A DNA stretch of 64,000 nucleotides, taken from the NCBI GenBank assembly GCA_003956705.1, contig QZCP01000017.1, forward strand, positions 252,076 to 316,075, written 5' to 3'. A program made the position numbers and the translations under genes. Of the stretch, positions 21,530 to 35,676 are shown piece by piece. Within the stretch, counting starts at the first letter, position 1. Every line of letters starts with the position of its first letter. Source of the stretch: Brevipalpus yothersi (Eukaryota > Arthropoda > Arachnida > Trombidiformes > Tenuipalpidae). The notes under the pieces are model-generated. The model saw only the letters and a list, made by a program, of their open reading frames with translations. It was not told the DNA's origin and made no database searches.

Positions 21530-24500
21530 CTTCTAATTCACTCGAGATCGTATCTGAACTTGGGAGATTTTCTCAGCTCATCTTATCGAACAATCCCTCA
21601 AACTCTGGTGGGGACTAAAACATGATGGTAGTATGGAGTTGATTATTGGATAAACTTTTTCTCAGGCACAGAAACTGTTTCAATGTCCCCAAGAGCACTG
21701 GGTTATCATGACAGAGGACAACGATCTCATACATGTAGATATTTTTCACTTGTGAAGAAACGAGAAGAAATTCAAATAAATGACTCCATACATTTGGTAG
21801 AGGGAAGATCATAAATTTCTAGTCAATCTAACATTACTTTCCAAAAATACCTTCCCTGTCCTCTATCCTCCGAGTTAACTGAGAATCCACTGTCTTCTGT
21901 CTTTTCTCTCTCTTACTCTCTCACTCTCTCTCTCTCTCAATTTTCATCTCTTCCGCTTCCTCTATTTTTCTACATTCTTCCATTCCCATGGAAGTTTATC
22001 AGTTATTTCTGTCATCATAAACTAATGGAAGAAGGCTTCAAGATTAGCCTGAATCTCACCGAAATGGACCCACCACTTAGATGATGTGCAACCTTACATG
22101 CATGTAATTTAACCTTCCAGAATGGCGTTATTTTTTGGAAAATTATTTCTAGTAAATATTCTTGACTAGAATTGCTTTGCGAAAAGTTGTGGACAGAATA
22201 AATTTAAAGAGCCTAGTAACATCATGAAGAAATTCAAATTTCTTCTAATCCAATTTTCATGAACCGTTGGCTGACACTATCATCTCTCTTTTTTACATAA
22301 AATGAATTGGAAATTAGCAATAAATATTTCCAGGTCCTCGGCATAAGTGTGTAACTCTCCATCATAGTTCCAATAAAAAATGTATCAAAATAATCAATTC
22401 AGGTACAAATGAATAGAAAGGTAGATATTTTCCAACTTCAAAATTTTTTATGACTCATTTTTTATTGATATATATATTTTTTCACTCAGCAAAACCGAAA
22501 TTCTGGTAATACTTGCTCTCTCTCTCTCACTTTTATTCTCATTCTGAACAGTTCATCAGCGTAAAATCGAGTCTATTTGCGCAAGTTCTATCTATGTGTA
22601 TATATTCTGAGTAATACACCAGAGAGACAGCCAAAAAGAGCATGTTGGAAAGGAGGAGATCGAAGGAAGAGGCAAAAAGGGGCCAAAAAGATCATGCACA
22701 GTGGAAAAAAGAAGCAGATTGAGAAAGAAGCGAGAGAGAGAGAGAGAGAGAGAGTAAAGAAAAATTCGTACTCCATCAGCATCCAGCATCTTCTTTCTTT
22801 GAGGTTGCTTGTGACTCGTGGTCTTGTGTTCATTCAGCATCCAGCAACAAGCAAAAATTCGACACAGACACACGCAGTTGGATGTGTTTTGAATGATCCA
22901 CCGGAACAAGTGGAAAGTGTGCGACTATATTAACTTCATTGGTGTGATAATCACGGTGGACATGTACCTCCCATTATTTACCATGTCTTTCAATAGCCCA
23001 CCAGTTTGCCCACCCATTTTCCGGTCAGTGGTCGGCCGATAAATATCGTGCGGTGATCATGATGAAAAAGTGATATAATAATAAGTGAAAAGTGACAGAA
23101 TTCATTGAATTTTGGAATAATACACCAGTCACACACAGTGTTCGAGTGTATATTTTGGTGAGTGGTGTATGTATGTTTTGTGCATTCAAACAGAGGAACC
23201 TTACCGTTGCCTTGTTCGAAACAAATAACATTAGAGAGAACATTATTTCGATTATTTTGTGATCATAAACGAGTATCGATTCACTCTCTACTCCATATGT
23301 TGAGCATTATTTGCGTGAATAATTTCAAATCTTGAGACTTACCTGGATCAGCTTGAGCAAGTTTTGTGTAACTTGGAATTTCGAGTGACTTTTTTTTCTC
23401 GAAATATATACATATATTTCCAACGTGTTTTTTCATCAGCAGCCGATATCGATCGGAAATCGAAGTGATGAACATTGATGCAACAGATTGAAGAAAAGAA
23501 TCTCACCAAAGAACGAATGACATCGATTTGTAATCGCTCCATCATGAGTGGGATTTTGAAAATATTTGAGCCTATCAGTTTGCTCAAATTTTTGATTCAA
23601 CCAGCAAATGGGAATAATATGAAACACCAATGAGCTGGACTGTTTTTGACCCAGGACCTTTGAGAGTTCTGTTCGCAAGAAAGGAGAGGAGAATTCAAAG
23701 TGCAATTGTTGTGTGTTTTTGGAATGTTTTCAATGCAATGGAGCAAGCTCGAGTGCTGGAACATGAAAGTTCTGATCAATTGATAAATCTTTCATGGACA
23801 TCATTGTGAATGGTGTACAGGTAATAATCGAAAAAAGAAACCCACCTTCATCGAGTCATTTGATAGAAAGATATAATCTTCTCCAGAGACATCCAAAAAA
23901 TTTCAATTGTGTGTGTGTGGAAAAAATATTCGAAAGAGAGACAACTTTTTACTCCATGCTTTGCAATCGATCGATCGATTGCTTCATTCCGTCCACCAGT
24001 TGTTGTCTTCTTCTTATTCTTATTCTTCTTCTACTTTCACCAATTCTTCAATTCTTTGATGTTTCGGTCGATTTGTATTGAAATTTAATCACTCCTTATC
24101 ATCCTCATTTTCGGCCGATTATATCATTATTGTTATTTTTTGTTCCTATTATTATTCACAACACTACTACTACTAGTCATAATCCATACCTCTCTCTCTC
24201 TCACTTTATTTGCCGACACCAATTTATTGGCAATTCTTGGTGAGTGAAAAAAGAAAGAGTACACAATATTGATTAATGAAAAGAATTGAGTTCTAATCCT
24301 AATCGTGCTCATATCCATTAATACTAGAGTTTTTTTCCTCCACATGAGTGTGTGTGTGCTCACATATATGTATATGTTTGTGTGTGTGTGTATATATCTT
24401 TGATCACTGACTTTCGAGTGAATATTGTTCACTAAAAAATATTATCATGGAAATGAATACTCACTGACAGCAACAACAACAAAAAAGAGAGAGAAAAGCA

Positions 24501-24531
24501 TAAGGAATACACGAGAAAAAAAACTTTACCA

Positions 24532-27500
24532 ATGGCTTACACACTGAGAGCTGGAAGTAGTGAACGTTCTGATCTCGATGAAATAGGTTTATCTACACTT
24601 GAGACTAGTTTTCATCATGAGCCACCAGCATATGACGGTGATATGGTCTCAACAGGATCATTTCGTCCGAGAGGAAGTGTCGGCCGTATTGGGCCAATGT
24701 TGCGTTCCAACAATTGTTTGGTACCAGATTCCCAGTCCATACAACGATCGTTGGCCACTAATCGCCGTGTGATACTCAATGTTGGCGGTGTTAAGCATGA
24801 AATTTTGTGGAGAACGTTAGAACGAATACCGAATACTCGCTTGAGTCGTTTGCGTGAATGTACAACTCATGATGCCATAATGGAAATATGTGATGATTAT
24901 AATCTACTGGAAAATGAATACTTTTTTGATAGACATCCACGGACATTCACTGCGGTGATCAATTTTTATCGTACAGGTAAACTTCATCTGGTAGAAGAAA
25001 TGTGTGTGATTGCGTTTAGTGAAGATTTGGACTATTGGGGTGTTGATGAGCTTTATCTTGAATCATGTTGTCAATACAAATATCATCAACGTAAAGAACA
25101 TGTGCACGAAGAGATGCGAAAGGAAGCTGAATCATTACGACAGCGAGAAGAGGAAGATTTTGGTGATGGAAGGTTCACAAAATATCAAAAGTTTATATGG
25201 GACATCATGGAAAAGCCTCAATCATCCATCACTTCCAGGGTAAGCCATAACAGTTATATAACTATAACGGTACACATAACGGTGTATGTGTGTGTGTATA
25301 CCTAACGATGGACGACAGGTTCACACAAAATCATTCATCCCATTATTATTTTTCTACTACTACTACCACTCATATTCAACATCTTTCAATGTCCTCATCT
25401 GTTCATTTTTCCCATCACTCTTTCTTTCTTTCTTTCTCTCTCTCTTTTGCTATCCCTCCATCATCATCATTTTCTTCCTCATCCATATTCTTTGTTCTGG
25501 AAGCATACTATCTCACGATGTATTCCAACACACCTTCACGAGGAATTTTTTTCGCTCTCCTTCCAATCTCGTTTTCATTCTTTGTCCAAAGAAGTGTGTA
25601 TGTACACCATGATTATAGTATGGAATATATGTGTTTTGATGATGAGAGATCTTCAAGATGAATCACTCATCATAGTTGATCTGTATTGCTCAGCTTATCT
25701 GTGCTCAAGAATGAGATCCAAAATTAGCAGAAGCAGAAGAAGATTAAAGAATGACTCAAGAAGCCAGGAAAATATTATTATCATCTCGTAAAATGAGTTT
25801 TCACAGTACCCAGTCAGACAGCATCTTGAGCTTTTAAGAAATTTTAGAAGATCCAGAACATCATGTCGTATAGTTCTAACAGTAGAATTTTATCCATCAT
25901 TTTTGTTGTTGATTTTTTCTGCTTTCTTCCATCTCAAATTCAAGAGAGAAGATCCAAAGAAAGAAAAAAAGAAAGAGAGAAGATAAGAAAAAGAATATGT
26001 GATGAAGATTGAGCAAAGAGAATGATGTAACGTGGATGAAACATATTAAACTTGAAAAATTTATGAACAAGCATGAATATGGCGAATACACATAATCAAC
26101 TGCTTATGATTCGTATGTTGGGTTGGAATACACATGTATATGCTTTAACTTTTTGTACTAACCAAAAAAAATTTCTCTTTTCTTCTCTCTATTCGTTAAT
26201 TTGTCGAGCATTTTCTTTCTGTTTTTCTGTCTCTTTCACCAAAGTGCTTATCTATTTTAAACATCATGAAATTTCTTCCCTCCTACTTTCTCGAAGCCTT
26301 TCATAACGATTGCTTACAGTATTATGGCATGGAGAGGGAAATATTTTCTCTCCATCTTCACCTCAAATCATTTGATTTTAAAAGAAAAACTGCAAACAAA
26401 ATACTTGGCAACGAGATTAAGCTTTTTGGTTGAGTGTTTACTTGCCCCTGATTTTGACATGTCTTCCAATTTACTTTCACTATCTATGAGTAGCATCAGA
26501 GAGAAGAGAAAAAGCAATCAGAATCTTGAGAAAACCACTAATCAAATTGATCTTCAGTCTTTGGGAGAAAATTTTTTTAGCTACCTAAATTGTGAGGCGA
26601 GTTGTTAGAGGAAATTCTATCCATCTGCAAATTTTCATCAGTTTACCATCTTGTGTCTCCTCACTGCAAATGATACACGAACACAAATTGATGCCAAAAT
26701 CTTGGATTTCCATATTTTTTGCATATTCCTATCAACAAGATCTATCCTTCATTTTGTGAGATAGAATTTTTTCCCTTCAGAAAAGATAAACTGTTCGGGA
26801 TCAACTGAACATTCTATATTCCAATGTGAGAATATCTCTTATGAAAAGAAAAAGAAGAATATTTCCATAAGCTCGACAACAATGATGGTGAAGCATTCTA
26901 GATGCTAGTAAGTATATTCCTTGTAACCCCTTAGCCAGAGAAAGAGAGAGAAAGAGAAAGAGCGAAGATAATGCTCTTAATAGAGAACATAAATTATCTT
27001 CACCAGCGCTTCGTTTAATCACTCTTCCAATTTCACTTATTCTTTTTTCCCATCTCTTTTCTTTATTCTACTGATCTATTGCATCCATGATACTTTAGTG
27101 ATCTTCATCTAGGCTCACCAACGATTGTTTCAATTTTCCTTCCTCCTCACACCCATGGTTAACTCGATGAGAAGCGAGTAGTTAGCTTGCCCTTTTCCAC
27201 CAAGAATTTCATCTTCACAGATAATTCATCTGAATAGCTCTTGACCCATCCTTCTTCCTCCTCATTGATGTACCAGACACACACACACACATTAGATGCT
27301 TCTGTATGATGCTTGAATAGCAGTTTTCTAGGGTTGTATGTGTGTACTGAGAAGAATGGAATAGAATTGATAATTTTTGACATCTCATAGCATTCAAATT
27401 TGGCATATATTTTGAGATATACATAGAGTAAACGCACAAATTGGGTATGTGTATAGGTATTATTTTTCTCTTGATAATTGTTCAAATCATTAGTGAGATG

Positions 27501-27810
27501 ATGAAAATTTTTCAAAAAGCTTGGCAAAGACTACTGACAGCAAATACAGGAGGTATCAAATGATGATTTTTATTCAATCAAGTCAATCTTTCACCGTGTT
27601 AAAAAGAATTCAATCAGACTCATTCCAATATTTAATCAGAGCTGAAATGTTAGGATTACTTAGCAGTAAACTGAACAGTGATCATTCATTCATTCTCCAT
27701 GTGTTTTTGTTCCATTGTGGATGGAAAAGTATTCCACGAGATTAAATGCTGTGGCCACCGAAAACAATACCTCTTGCATCAAACATGTTTTCTCATTAAT
27801 GATTCAACTA

Positions 27811-27889
<79 letters not shown>

Positions 27890-27985
27890 ACTACCTGCTT
27901 CCATAGCTGAGAGAAAATTTATGTTTTTCCTAGACTCTTAGGAGCTACAATATAAATATATTCTGTTGGCAGTCGAAAGGTTGCT

Positions 27986-28050
<65 letters not shown>

Positions 28051-29859
28051 ATGAAACTTGATATCGATCTATTCCGTTACGAGGCTCATTTTGGTGGTCA
28101 ATCGATTGTAGAGTTTTGTTTTCCATCATGCTTCCATCAACATCTCACCAAGGCAATGATTGTTGTTTGATAGGTACGCTAAAAAGATTGCATCATGTAT
28201 GTAGTTGAGAGTAACAGTAATTCTGGATAGCAAAAGTCATTGAACGATTGCTCGAAGCAAGAAAGAAAGAAAGAGAGAGAGAGACAATAATTTATGGCGA
28301 AAGAAAGTGATTTAGGCAAGCAGTTGATCCTGGCGTCTGCAAGTTTGGGAATACAGAGAGAAATCTTATTCACAATTTTCTTGTACATGGTTGCATAAAA
28401 GTTAAGTTAAGTCCTATCCATTCTAGAGTTTATGAAATTATTCTTGGCCAAACTCATGGAATTGGTGGTATTCAGTATCAAGCAAGTGTACTAAAAGCTA
28501 TGTCTGCCAGACTATATCCTCTCCAGATTTTTTCTCTTTTTCCGACTAGAGTAGAGTAGAATGTTGCAATGTTCTGGAAGAAGAACAAAAAGTCTGATTA
28601 CTTTCTTGAAAGTATGTGAAATTCTCAACAATGTCCAATCTAGAATCAACCCAAAGTGCTCAGAAGATCTGTGGACCAATTGTTTTTATTGTCTTTCATG
28701 AGCCGTATTCGATGAACGGTATTTGATTGACCTAGTCGGGAAGCTTTCGATGAGAGTGGCAAAAAGATGTGCACTTTAATTCAATATACTCCATATATTT
28801 ATGTTGCTTCTTGGATCTCACTTCAATTGGGAAAAATTTTTCAATGATGAACTCAAAGAAAGCTACTCATGTTTTCTAGATCTGTGGATTGATTCTCAAT
28901 GAGCTGGACATTCATTTAATTTAATGTTGATCACAGCTCATTGATTTCCAGAATGCGAAGATTCTCGCAAGATAAGCATTCTCATCTGATATCTTCCGAC
29001 TCGAGTAGTATACTTGTATCTCAAACATTCCAAATGGTCTTCCTCCCATCTCTCTTTCTCTCTCGATTTTCATGATGATATTTCTTACTCTGTCATAGTT
29101 AACATCTGCTCTCCATTTCAAACAGAGCATGTGGCTGTTGTCTCAAAATCCTTTTTGACTTGACCACATTATCAATCTCAGTAATATTATATTCTTATAC
29201 GTCGTCATGATCATCACTCTTTTGACCAGTCAAGTCTAACTTCTTTATCTACATCTGTACATCTGTATAGTGTAGTGAGAGCTTAATTCCATGATGAAAT
29301 TGAATTTTGGTGAAGAAAGAGAACATTCTACTACAACTGTGACAGAGGCAAGAAATGACTCGAAGCTATACTCTATCTTCTCATGACCTGATAACAGAAT
29401 AGTAGTAGAGTAAGAACTTTGTTTCCAAAATCGTCAATATATGCCAAAACCTTCTTCGATCCAATATAATCAATTTATTTGATAACACTAGAACACTTTC
29501 TATGCAAAGCAACTTTACCTAAACAAGCATTTTGCGAAAGAAATTCTTTCGATCACCGGAAACAACTTCAACTGGAAGAGAAGAAGAGAAGGAAAAAAAA
29601 TACTCTTCTCTGTATCTGAATAGTACAAGTGGAGAGTTAATCGTTTGTAGAGCTTTGCCAGATTCTTCATTTACTTCTTTTTGATTTAGCAGCCAGAATT
29701 TGTAAAGAATACGGAAGCTGTGGAAGAAAGTAGGGATCTTGTCTCATTTGATCCTCTTCGAAAAGATGCTAGAGATTCTCTTTCTTGCTGTAAACTATTT
29801 TTTGGCAAACTTTAATCATGCAATTTTAGCTGTCCAAGTTCTCTCTTCTTCTCATACTT

Positions 29860-29892
<33 letters not shown>

Positions 29893-32800
29893 TATTAACA
29901 CTCAATCCTTCTTTCTACATCTCTTAACAAACTGAATAGCATTATAACATTGAATAAGAGAGAAAGAAAATTAAGTAACACTAAAAAATGATACTATTAC
30001 ATTATTTTCTATTATGGATCGAATTTTTTCACAGATCATAGACTTTCTTTGAGGAGTCATTTCATGTTTCCAACATTCACTGCACTCATCACATGTTCAT
30101 TCATTTAGAAGCTATTCTCAAAGTGGAAAAGAGGAAAGATCTTTACAAAAGTAAAACTTTCTATGAATGCGAAGAGAAGTTATCTTCAGAGCAATGATTC
30201 TCCATCCAAAAGTCTATAGATTTATCATGTTTATGAATTTTGACACTTTCAGGACGAGTCAAAAGTCCCCTGTTTCTTTCGAAAGCTCTTTCTCTACTTC
30301 GAAAATTGTTCATATGCCTCAAATATCTGAACCACACGTAAATTGATAGATGATGATGAAAAAATCACTTCCAGCCTCTCTCTTGACACATCATTCTTCA
30401 CATCAACCATTTAGTTTTCTCGTTGCCATGTGTTTAAAAATCTATTTCATCAAATGCAATATGTGATAATATGTGATAAGAGAGGGGGAAAAACTGTGAG
30501 AGAGGTACTCATCTGAGATGACAACTCTCTCAGTCTTCTCAATTCTTATCACGATTATTATTATTATTATTATTATTTGATGAAAATGATACTTTTGCCA
30601 ATCAAATGATTTGGGCGGAAGATATTGAATTTCCTCGGATCAAGCAGAACTAATGATCAGCGTTTCAAATGTGACATAACAATTGCCAACCTTAATTTTT
30701 CCGGCCATGTTCACGCTTTGTCCCCCTTGACATTTAATTGTAATGTCGTCAAAAAATTTTCAGCCTGAAAATTGTGATCAATGGCTCCTTGTTCATCAAA
30801 CTATCATTCACTCATCTTCATTATCATATTAGACAATTCAGAAAAGTTCAGCCCCTCTCACCTCTGACAATAATTAGACCATTTCATGCCAATCAATTCC
30901 ATAGCATTCTTTCAATCCTAACAACTGAGCCACTAGAACACCATCCACCAATTCCATATTCCTAATACCATATTGGTCAATATTTGAATTTGCATCTGAA
31001 TTACATATATTCTCGAATATTCCTCCCTCTCAATTAGGTGGTAGCCATTGTGTCCATCCTGTTCATAGTATTGTCCACCATAGCCTTGACACTGAACACA
31101 ATACCTCAGCTTCAAGACAAACAAGAGCCCCAGAATATCACCAAAACTGATAAACACTCAGATCCCAAGGATGCTCGCAGCCAATTGACCGGTGAAAACA
31201 AGCGACTAGCAGTAATAGAAACAATATGTATAGCATGGTTTACTTTGGAATATCTTTTACGTTTCATTAGTTCACCCAAAAAGTGGAAATTTTTTAAAGG
31301 AGTACTCAATGTGATCGATCTGTTAGCCATACTGCCTTTCTATGTATCACTAGCTATCGAGCGTAACAATGCAAATGATAATCTTGCCGATGTACGCCGA
31401 TTAGTGCAAATATTTCGCATAATGCGTATTCTGAGAATACTCAAATTAGCCCGACATTCCACAGGGCTACAGTCGCTTGGTTTCACACTACGCAATAGTT
31501 ACAAGGAGCTTGGCTTGCTGATGCTCTTTTTAGCCATAGGAGTAATGATTTTCTCTAGTTTGGCATATTTTGCCGAAAAAGAAGACAATCCAGACCATTT
31601 TCCATCAATTCCGGAAGCATTCTGGTGGGCCAGCATCACAATGACTACGGTAGGCTACGGTGACACAGTACCCAAGACCATTGCGGGGAAGATTGTTGGC
31701 AGTGTTTGTTGTATTTGCGGCGTTTTGGTCATTGCTCTGCCCATTCCGATTATAGTGAACAATTTTGCTGAATTTTATAAAACCCAAATGAGACGTGAAA
31801 AAGCGTTAAAAAGGCGCGAAGCTCTTGAGCGTGCCAAGCGTGAAGGTGCTTTAATGATGCCTTTTCAGAATGTATCCATAAGAGATGCTTTCATTAGACC
31901 GATGGACATTATGGATGTTCTGGTGGAAAGTGGTGCAACACAAACACAACAGGTAAGATGAGAAACATGTGATTGAACTTTTATTTCTCTCCTTTCTCTC
32001 TTTCTTTTTCGATCGATATTATTGATGGGACTGTGTGTGTGTGTGTGTCCTGATTATCGAGAGAATGCTAGAAATGTTAAGCTGACTTATTTGAACAATT
32101 GAGAGTAATAGAAGAAGATGAGTAAGCTAATAGTATTTCGATTGTCCAAAATGCTCAATTGTACAGCTTTATTCGATGGAAAAGCTTCTCCTCAATATTC
32201 AGATGATAAGATTAGAGAGATGTAATGAGCCTTGTTTTTCGCTTAATGTAATCATCCAATGGATCTTTCTCTCTGTGTGTTCGTGAATATATCATGTCCG
32301 ATCGGGATCAGTTGAATAATTGGATGCTTTAACATTTTTGGATGCACCTTGTAATTGATAGGTATCAGGGTTCTTCGAAGCTTCGAAGCTTTCCAGATTC
32401 GAAAGTGTAATCCTTTTTCTCTTCCTAATTACATGGGAAAGGCTTGAGAGTAAAAGTTCTCATCACACTCATGATGAAACATCAACTTTATGCAACTCTA
32501 CTCCGGAAAATCTTTGAACTTTTTTCCTTTCCAATCTCCTGTTACAAGTACCTTGCTACTCAGTATTTTCGGTTTGATTTATAATGGAGCAAGGAGTAAG
32601 ATTTAGATTGAGAATAATGTAAGATTGGACTATTTTGAGGGTTTTTACGACTGATTCTGATCGGAAGTAAATATTTTCCATGAGTTTGAGCTTACTGACT
32701 ATTGATTATCCTTTACCTTCAATATATTGAACTAGACACGCTATTTTTTCTTCTCACAAATGCATTGGCCAATGTACTGTAATATTTTTAACACTGTTTT

Positions 32801-35676
32801 CCACGATCTTTCATCATAAATTGATATACCGATCGATTCAATCGATATACTACTGTTTCTTTTATTTGATATGGTGAAGTAACGATCAGACTTTTCTCTC
32901 TCTTTCTAACTTTTGATGAATCAAAATTCATTCCATTCATTCAAACGGATATTGACTAATTTCACCTCAATTTTTTGTCTTGATCAAAACAATCAAAGGA
33001 CAATCAAAGTGTTGGTGGAGATTCGGTTCATCTGACTGGTACTGGAGTCGGATGTTTCAAAAGTTTCGATCATGTAATGTTGGGAGGCTGTATTGGAACT
33101 CAAGCTCAACGCAATAAGCAGCGTCCATCACAAGAAGCCAAAAAACCTCGAAAAAAGAAGGCTTCAGATGAATCTGATCAAGAAACAATCAATCTTATGG
33201 ACTTGGCTTCCTCGGAAGGTGTTGAGGAAGAAAAAGTTCCTCTTAAAGGCAAAAAAACAGATCCACCAGCTGTTGAGTCTGGAGGTGAAAATAATTCTCA
33301 GAATGGATGCCAATCTTCTACCGTAAGCATTTATTCCAATCAATATCACACTCAATGTGTGTTCCTATCATAGATTTACAATCACATTGTCCTGTCGAAT
33401 TAGTATTTTAGAAATTTGCTGCTATCACTGCTGCCACTAAGATCAGGTTCAACTAACTACTTTTGGCTGGTTCTAAATTGTAGTAGATTTTATCAATTTT
33501 TTTCGAATTATAAATATATGTCCAAAGGTTCAATATTCGCTTCGTGTTTGCATGATGCATGTCAATGGTGCTCACTGTAAATGTACTGCACTGATCCATG
33601 TCCTCTGTCCGTTTTCATTAGTTTGACGGTAAATCGTTCTGTTCGTCCAGAGAGACTTGTTTGCATGAAATTGACGTGAAAATTTTCTGTTTTTTATTTT
33701 TGAAATGTTGCAAAATTAAGCGACAATTTTCGCAATCATCATACTGCTCTATACAATCAAGAATCTCTTATCTGAGCACTTTGAGAATGAGTTTTCAATA
33801 GAGAGGGTGAAGTGAATGGTCATTGATGGAAGCTTACTGGTGGATCTAGAATGATTCACCACTCTTCGAAAGATGTTGAGTGGAAAAAATTCATCAATAA
33901 CCGATGCGCTGAGGAATTTTGCTCTACTTTTACTGAAAATTCAGGAGAATTGAGATGTAAAATCACAGATGTCTTGATGAAGATTAGTTTATTTACTCAC
34001 TTTTTTCATTTAATCTCTAATCTCATTCAAAAAACTAATTGAGTTTCTAATAGTATGATTTAATTCTCTTAACTTGATAATTTTTGCAGCGTCATTTAGA
34101 AAATTGAGAAAATTGGTCATAAATTATTCTCTGTAGAGAAAATCTGATAATATTCTCGCCCCTAACAAGCTCTGATGCTTCTGGTTGCTTCTCTAACATT
34201 TGACGTGGAAGTATTTAAGTCGAACTTTAAATAATCATAACTCTATCAATATTCACCTTTACTTTCCTTCTCATGGCATTCTCACCAGAAGTGAAGCGAA
34301 AGTTATCAAAATTAAGCATCGACCAATAACTGAGCCCTCTCTGATTCAGATAGAAGATGCTCGATTGTGTCTGTTCTTCTTAATGAGACTGAAAAAAATT
34401 TTTTTATTTCATTTTTTATCATCAAATTGGACCGTTTTTGCAGGATATTTCGATAGTTAAATAATTTTGGGGTCCTTTATTTAAAGTGAGTATTTTCCTA
34501 CCATTTACATCCTTTGTTCTCCATTTAAAATGATGACATTATTCTTCTCTCATTCCCATGATTCAATTGAGATTTTTGCTGAGCATGCTAATGATTTGAT
34601 TATATTTATATCATTTTCTATCAGCATCTGGGAAAGAAATAAAAGAATTTTCAGCGTTCCAATGACAAATCAGATAGATGAAGTGATTGATTTTCTTCTT
34701 CTTTGATCATGAGCCTGAAGTTATGAATTTTGAACCATCAACAAAGCTATACGTTGCCTCGAAGCTCTCTATTCCTTTCTTGATTCTGTATAAATGTTAG
34801 ACTGTGAAAAATATTTCGAATATTCCAGATATTGATCTATTTCAATTCTCCAGAGCCCACATCATAATGCGCTTCTTTCGATTGTAGAAATAATCTATGA
34901 GTTATTGTTTACTTGAATCAAAATGATAAAGCTCGTTGACTTATGTATGCCAAAAGCATAGGAATGAGATTCTTAATCTCATGTACTTTAGCCTTGCTGA
35001 GTCCAAAAAGGCAATAGTATAAACACACTTTCTTCTTCTTCTTCTCTGTTCATTGTTGAATAAGATTTTATGAAAATTCTTGATATATTGTAAATATCTA
35101 TCCTGACAGAATGTCATCTCTTCCGCTCAGAAACGTATAAAAAATTTTCTCGATGAAATTGAGCATTCACTGACAAGAGAGCGAAAAAAATCGAAATCAA
35201 AGTCTCCAGATACAAAGGCCATCATGAAAAATTCGAGAAAAAATTCAGCATCAGCAGTGTTCACCAATGTTGACAAGCTATCGAAAGAAGATTCTCCATC
35301 AATCGAGGTGACATCCATATCATCCAGTGATACTTTCACTAGTTGCCTTTCATCTCTTCATTCTTCATCTTCCTCCCACTTTTCCTCCTCTGGAGACCTT
35401 ATCCAGAGAACTCATGCAGTATCTCATCACAAATCATCAGAACAAGTCAGATCGACTACTGCAACAAGCATCCTTGATTCAGATGATACAAGAGAAAGTG
35501 GTAATACTAATGTTTCTCTACTTTTTTCTGGAGTACCTCCAATCGTCTTAGGACATGGTTCAGAATTATCATTCAGACATGAACAGCCTTCAGGATATAT
35601 CAATCCGATGGAAATGATAACCACTCAGATGCACGATGGAGTCGATGATAATAACGAGACAAAACCGGCAAAGTAG
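24532..35676 (+). CDS. Shab: Shab/Kv2 delayed-rectifier potassium channel
   Basis: Four exons, all phase 0: 24532-25239, 31038-31952, 32999-33322 and 35110-35676; 837 residues. It forms tetrameric voltage-gated K+ channels at the plasma membrane of neurons and muscle. The T1 tetramerisation domain starts at RRVILNVGGVKHEILW (about residues 80-185). S1 opens exon 2 (VVAIVSILFIVLSTIAL). S4 carries arginines every third residue (RRLVQIFRIMRILRILKLAR, about 356-375). The selectivity filter is TVGYGD (about 440-445), and S6 has the gating motif PIP (about 471-473), as in Kv2 rather than the PVP of Shaker. The last two exons encode a Ser/Thr/Lys-rich cytoplasmic tail with likely phosphorylation clusters. 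Additional small exons in the 1.8-kb last intron are possible. A partial copy of the first exon sits at 48.48-48.93 kb. Confidence 0.93.
27813..27887. repeat. (CT)n microsatellite in Shab intron 1
   Basis: About 75 bases of pure CT repeat, followed 101 bases later by a long tract of the complementary type (GA) on the same strand. Confidence 0.95.
27989..28048. repeat. (GA)n microsatellite in Shab intron 1
   Basis: About 60 bases of pure AG repeat. Together with the CT tract at 27813-27887 it forms an inverted pair able to base-pair in RNA. Confidence 0.95.
29862..29886. repeat. Short (CT)n tract
   Basis: About 25 bases of CT repeat in Shab intron 1. Confidence 0.85.
31953..32998. other. Shab intron 2
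   Basis: An intron of about 1.0 kb between the membrane domain and the cytoplasmic tail, with a short (TG)n tract near 32034-32048. Nothing else recognised. Confidence 0.7.
33323..35109. other. Shab intron 3
   Basis: About 1.8 kb between the two tail exons. Phase is 0 on both sides, so extra in-frame tail exons could be used as alternatives, but none is clear by eye. Confidence 0.55.

Larger units (their letters stand above)
20072..24531. other. Long gap upstream of Shab
   Basis: No gene is supported. The frames present are mostly translations of CT/GA-rich DNA. It contains two long (CT)n tracts and smaller ones near 21905-21940, 22520 and 22732-22755. The last several hundred bases, with CAA repeats near 24471-24483 and a TG-rich stretch near 24345-24395, are the Shab 5' flank and were copied to 48.48 kb. 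Confidence 0.45.
25240..31037. other. Shab intron 1
   Basis: A 5.8-kb intron splitting the channel between the T1 domain and S1. No nested gene is convincing. It is rich in CT/GA tracts and AT-rich stretches, with an (ATT)n run near 30557-30577. Confidence 0.7.

Noticed and set aside
22577..22933. 118-codon plus frame, Lys/Arg/Glu-rich
   Set aside because: Basic composition follows from AG-rich DNA; an overlapping antisense frame of similar length is equally open.
25286..25791. Overlapping plus frames after Shab exon 1
   Set aside because: They lie in the intron after a strong GTAAGC donor, and the exon 2 join at 31038 gives a perfect channel sequence.
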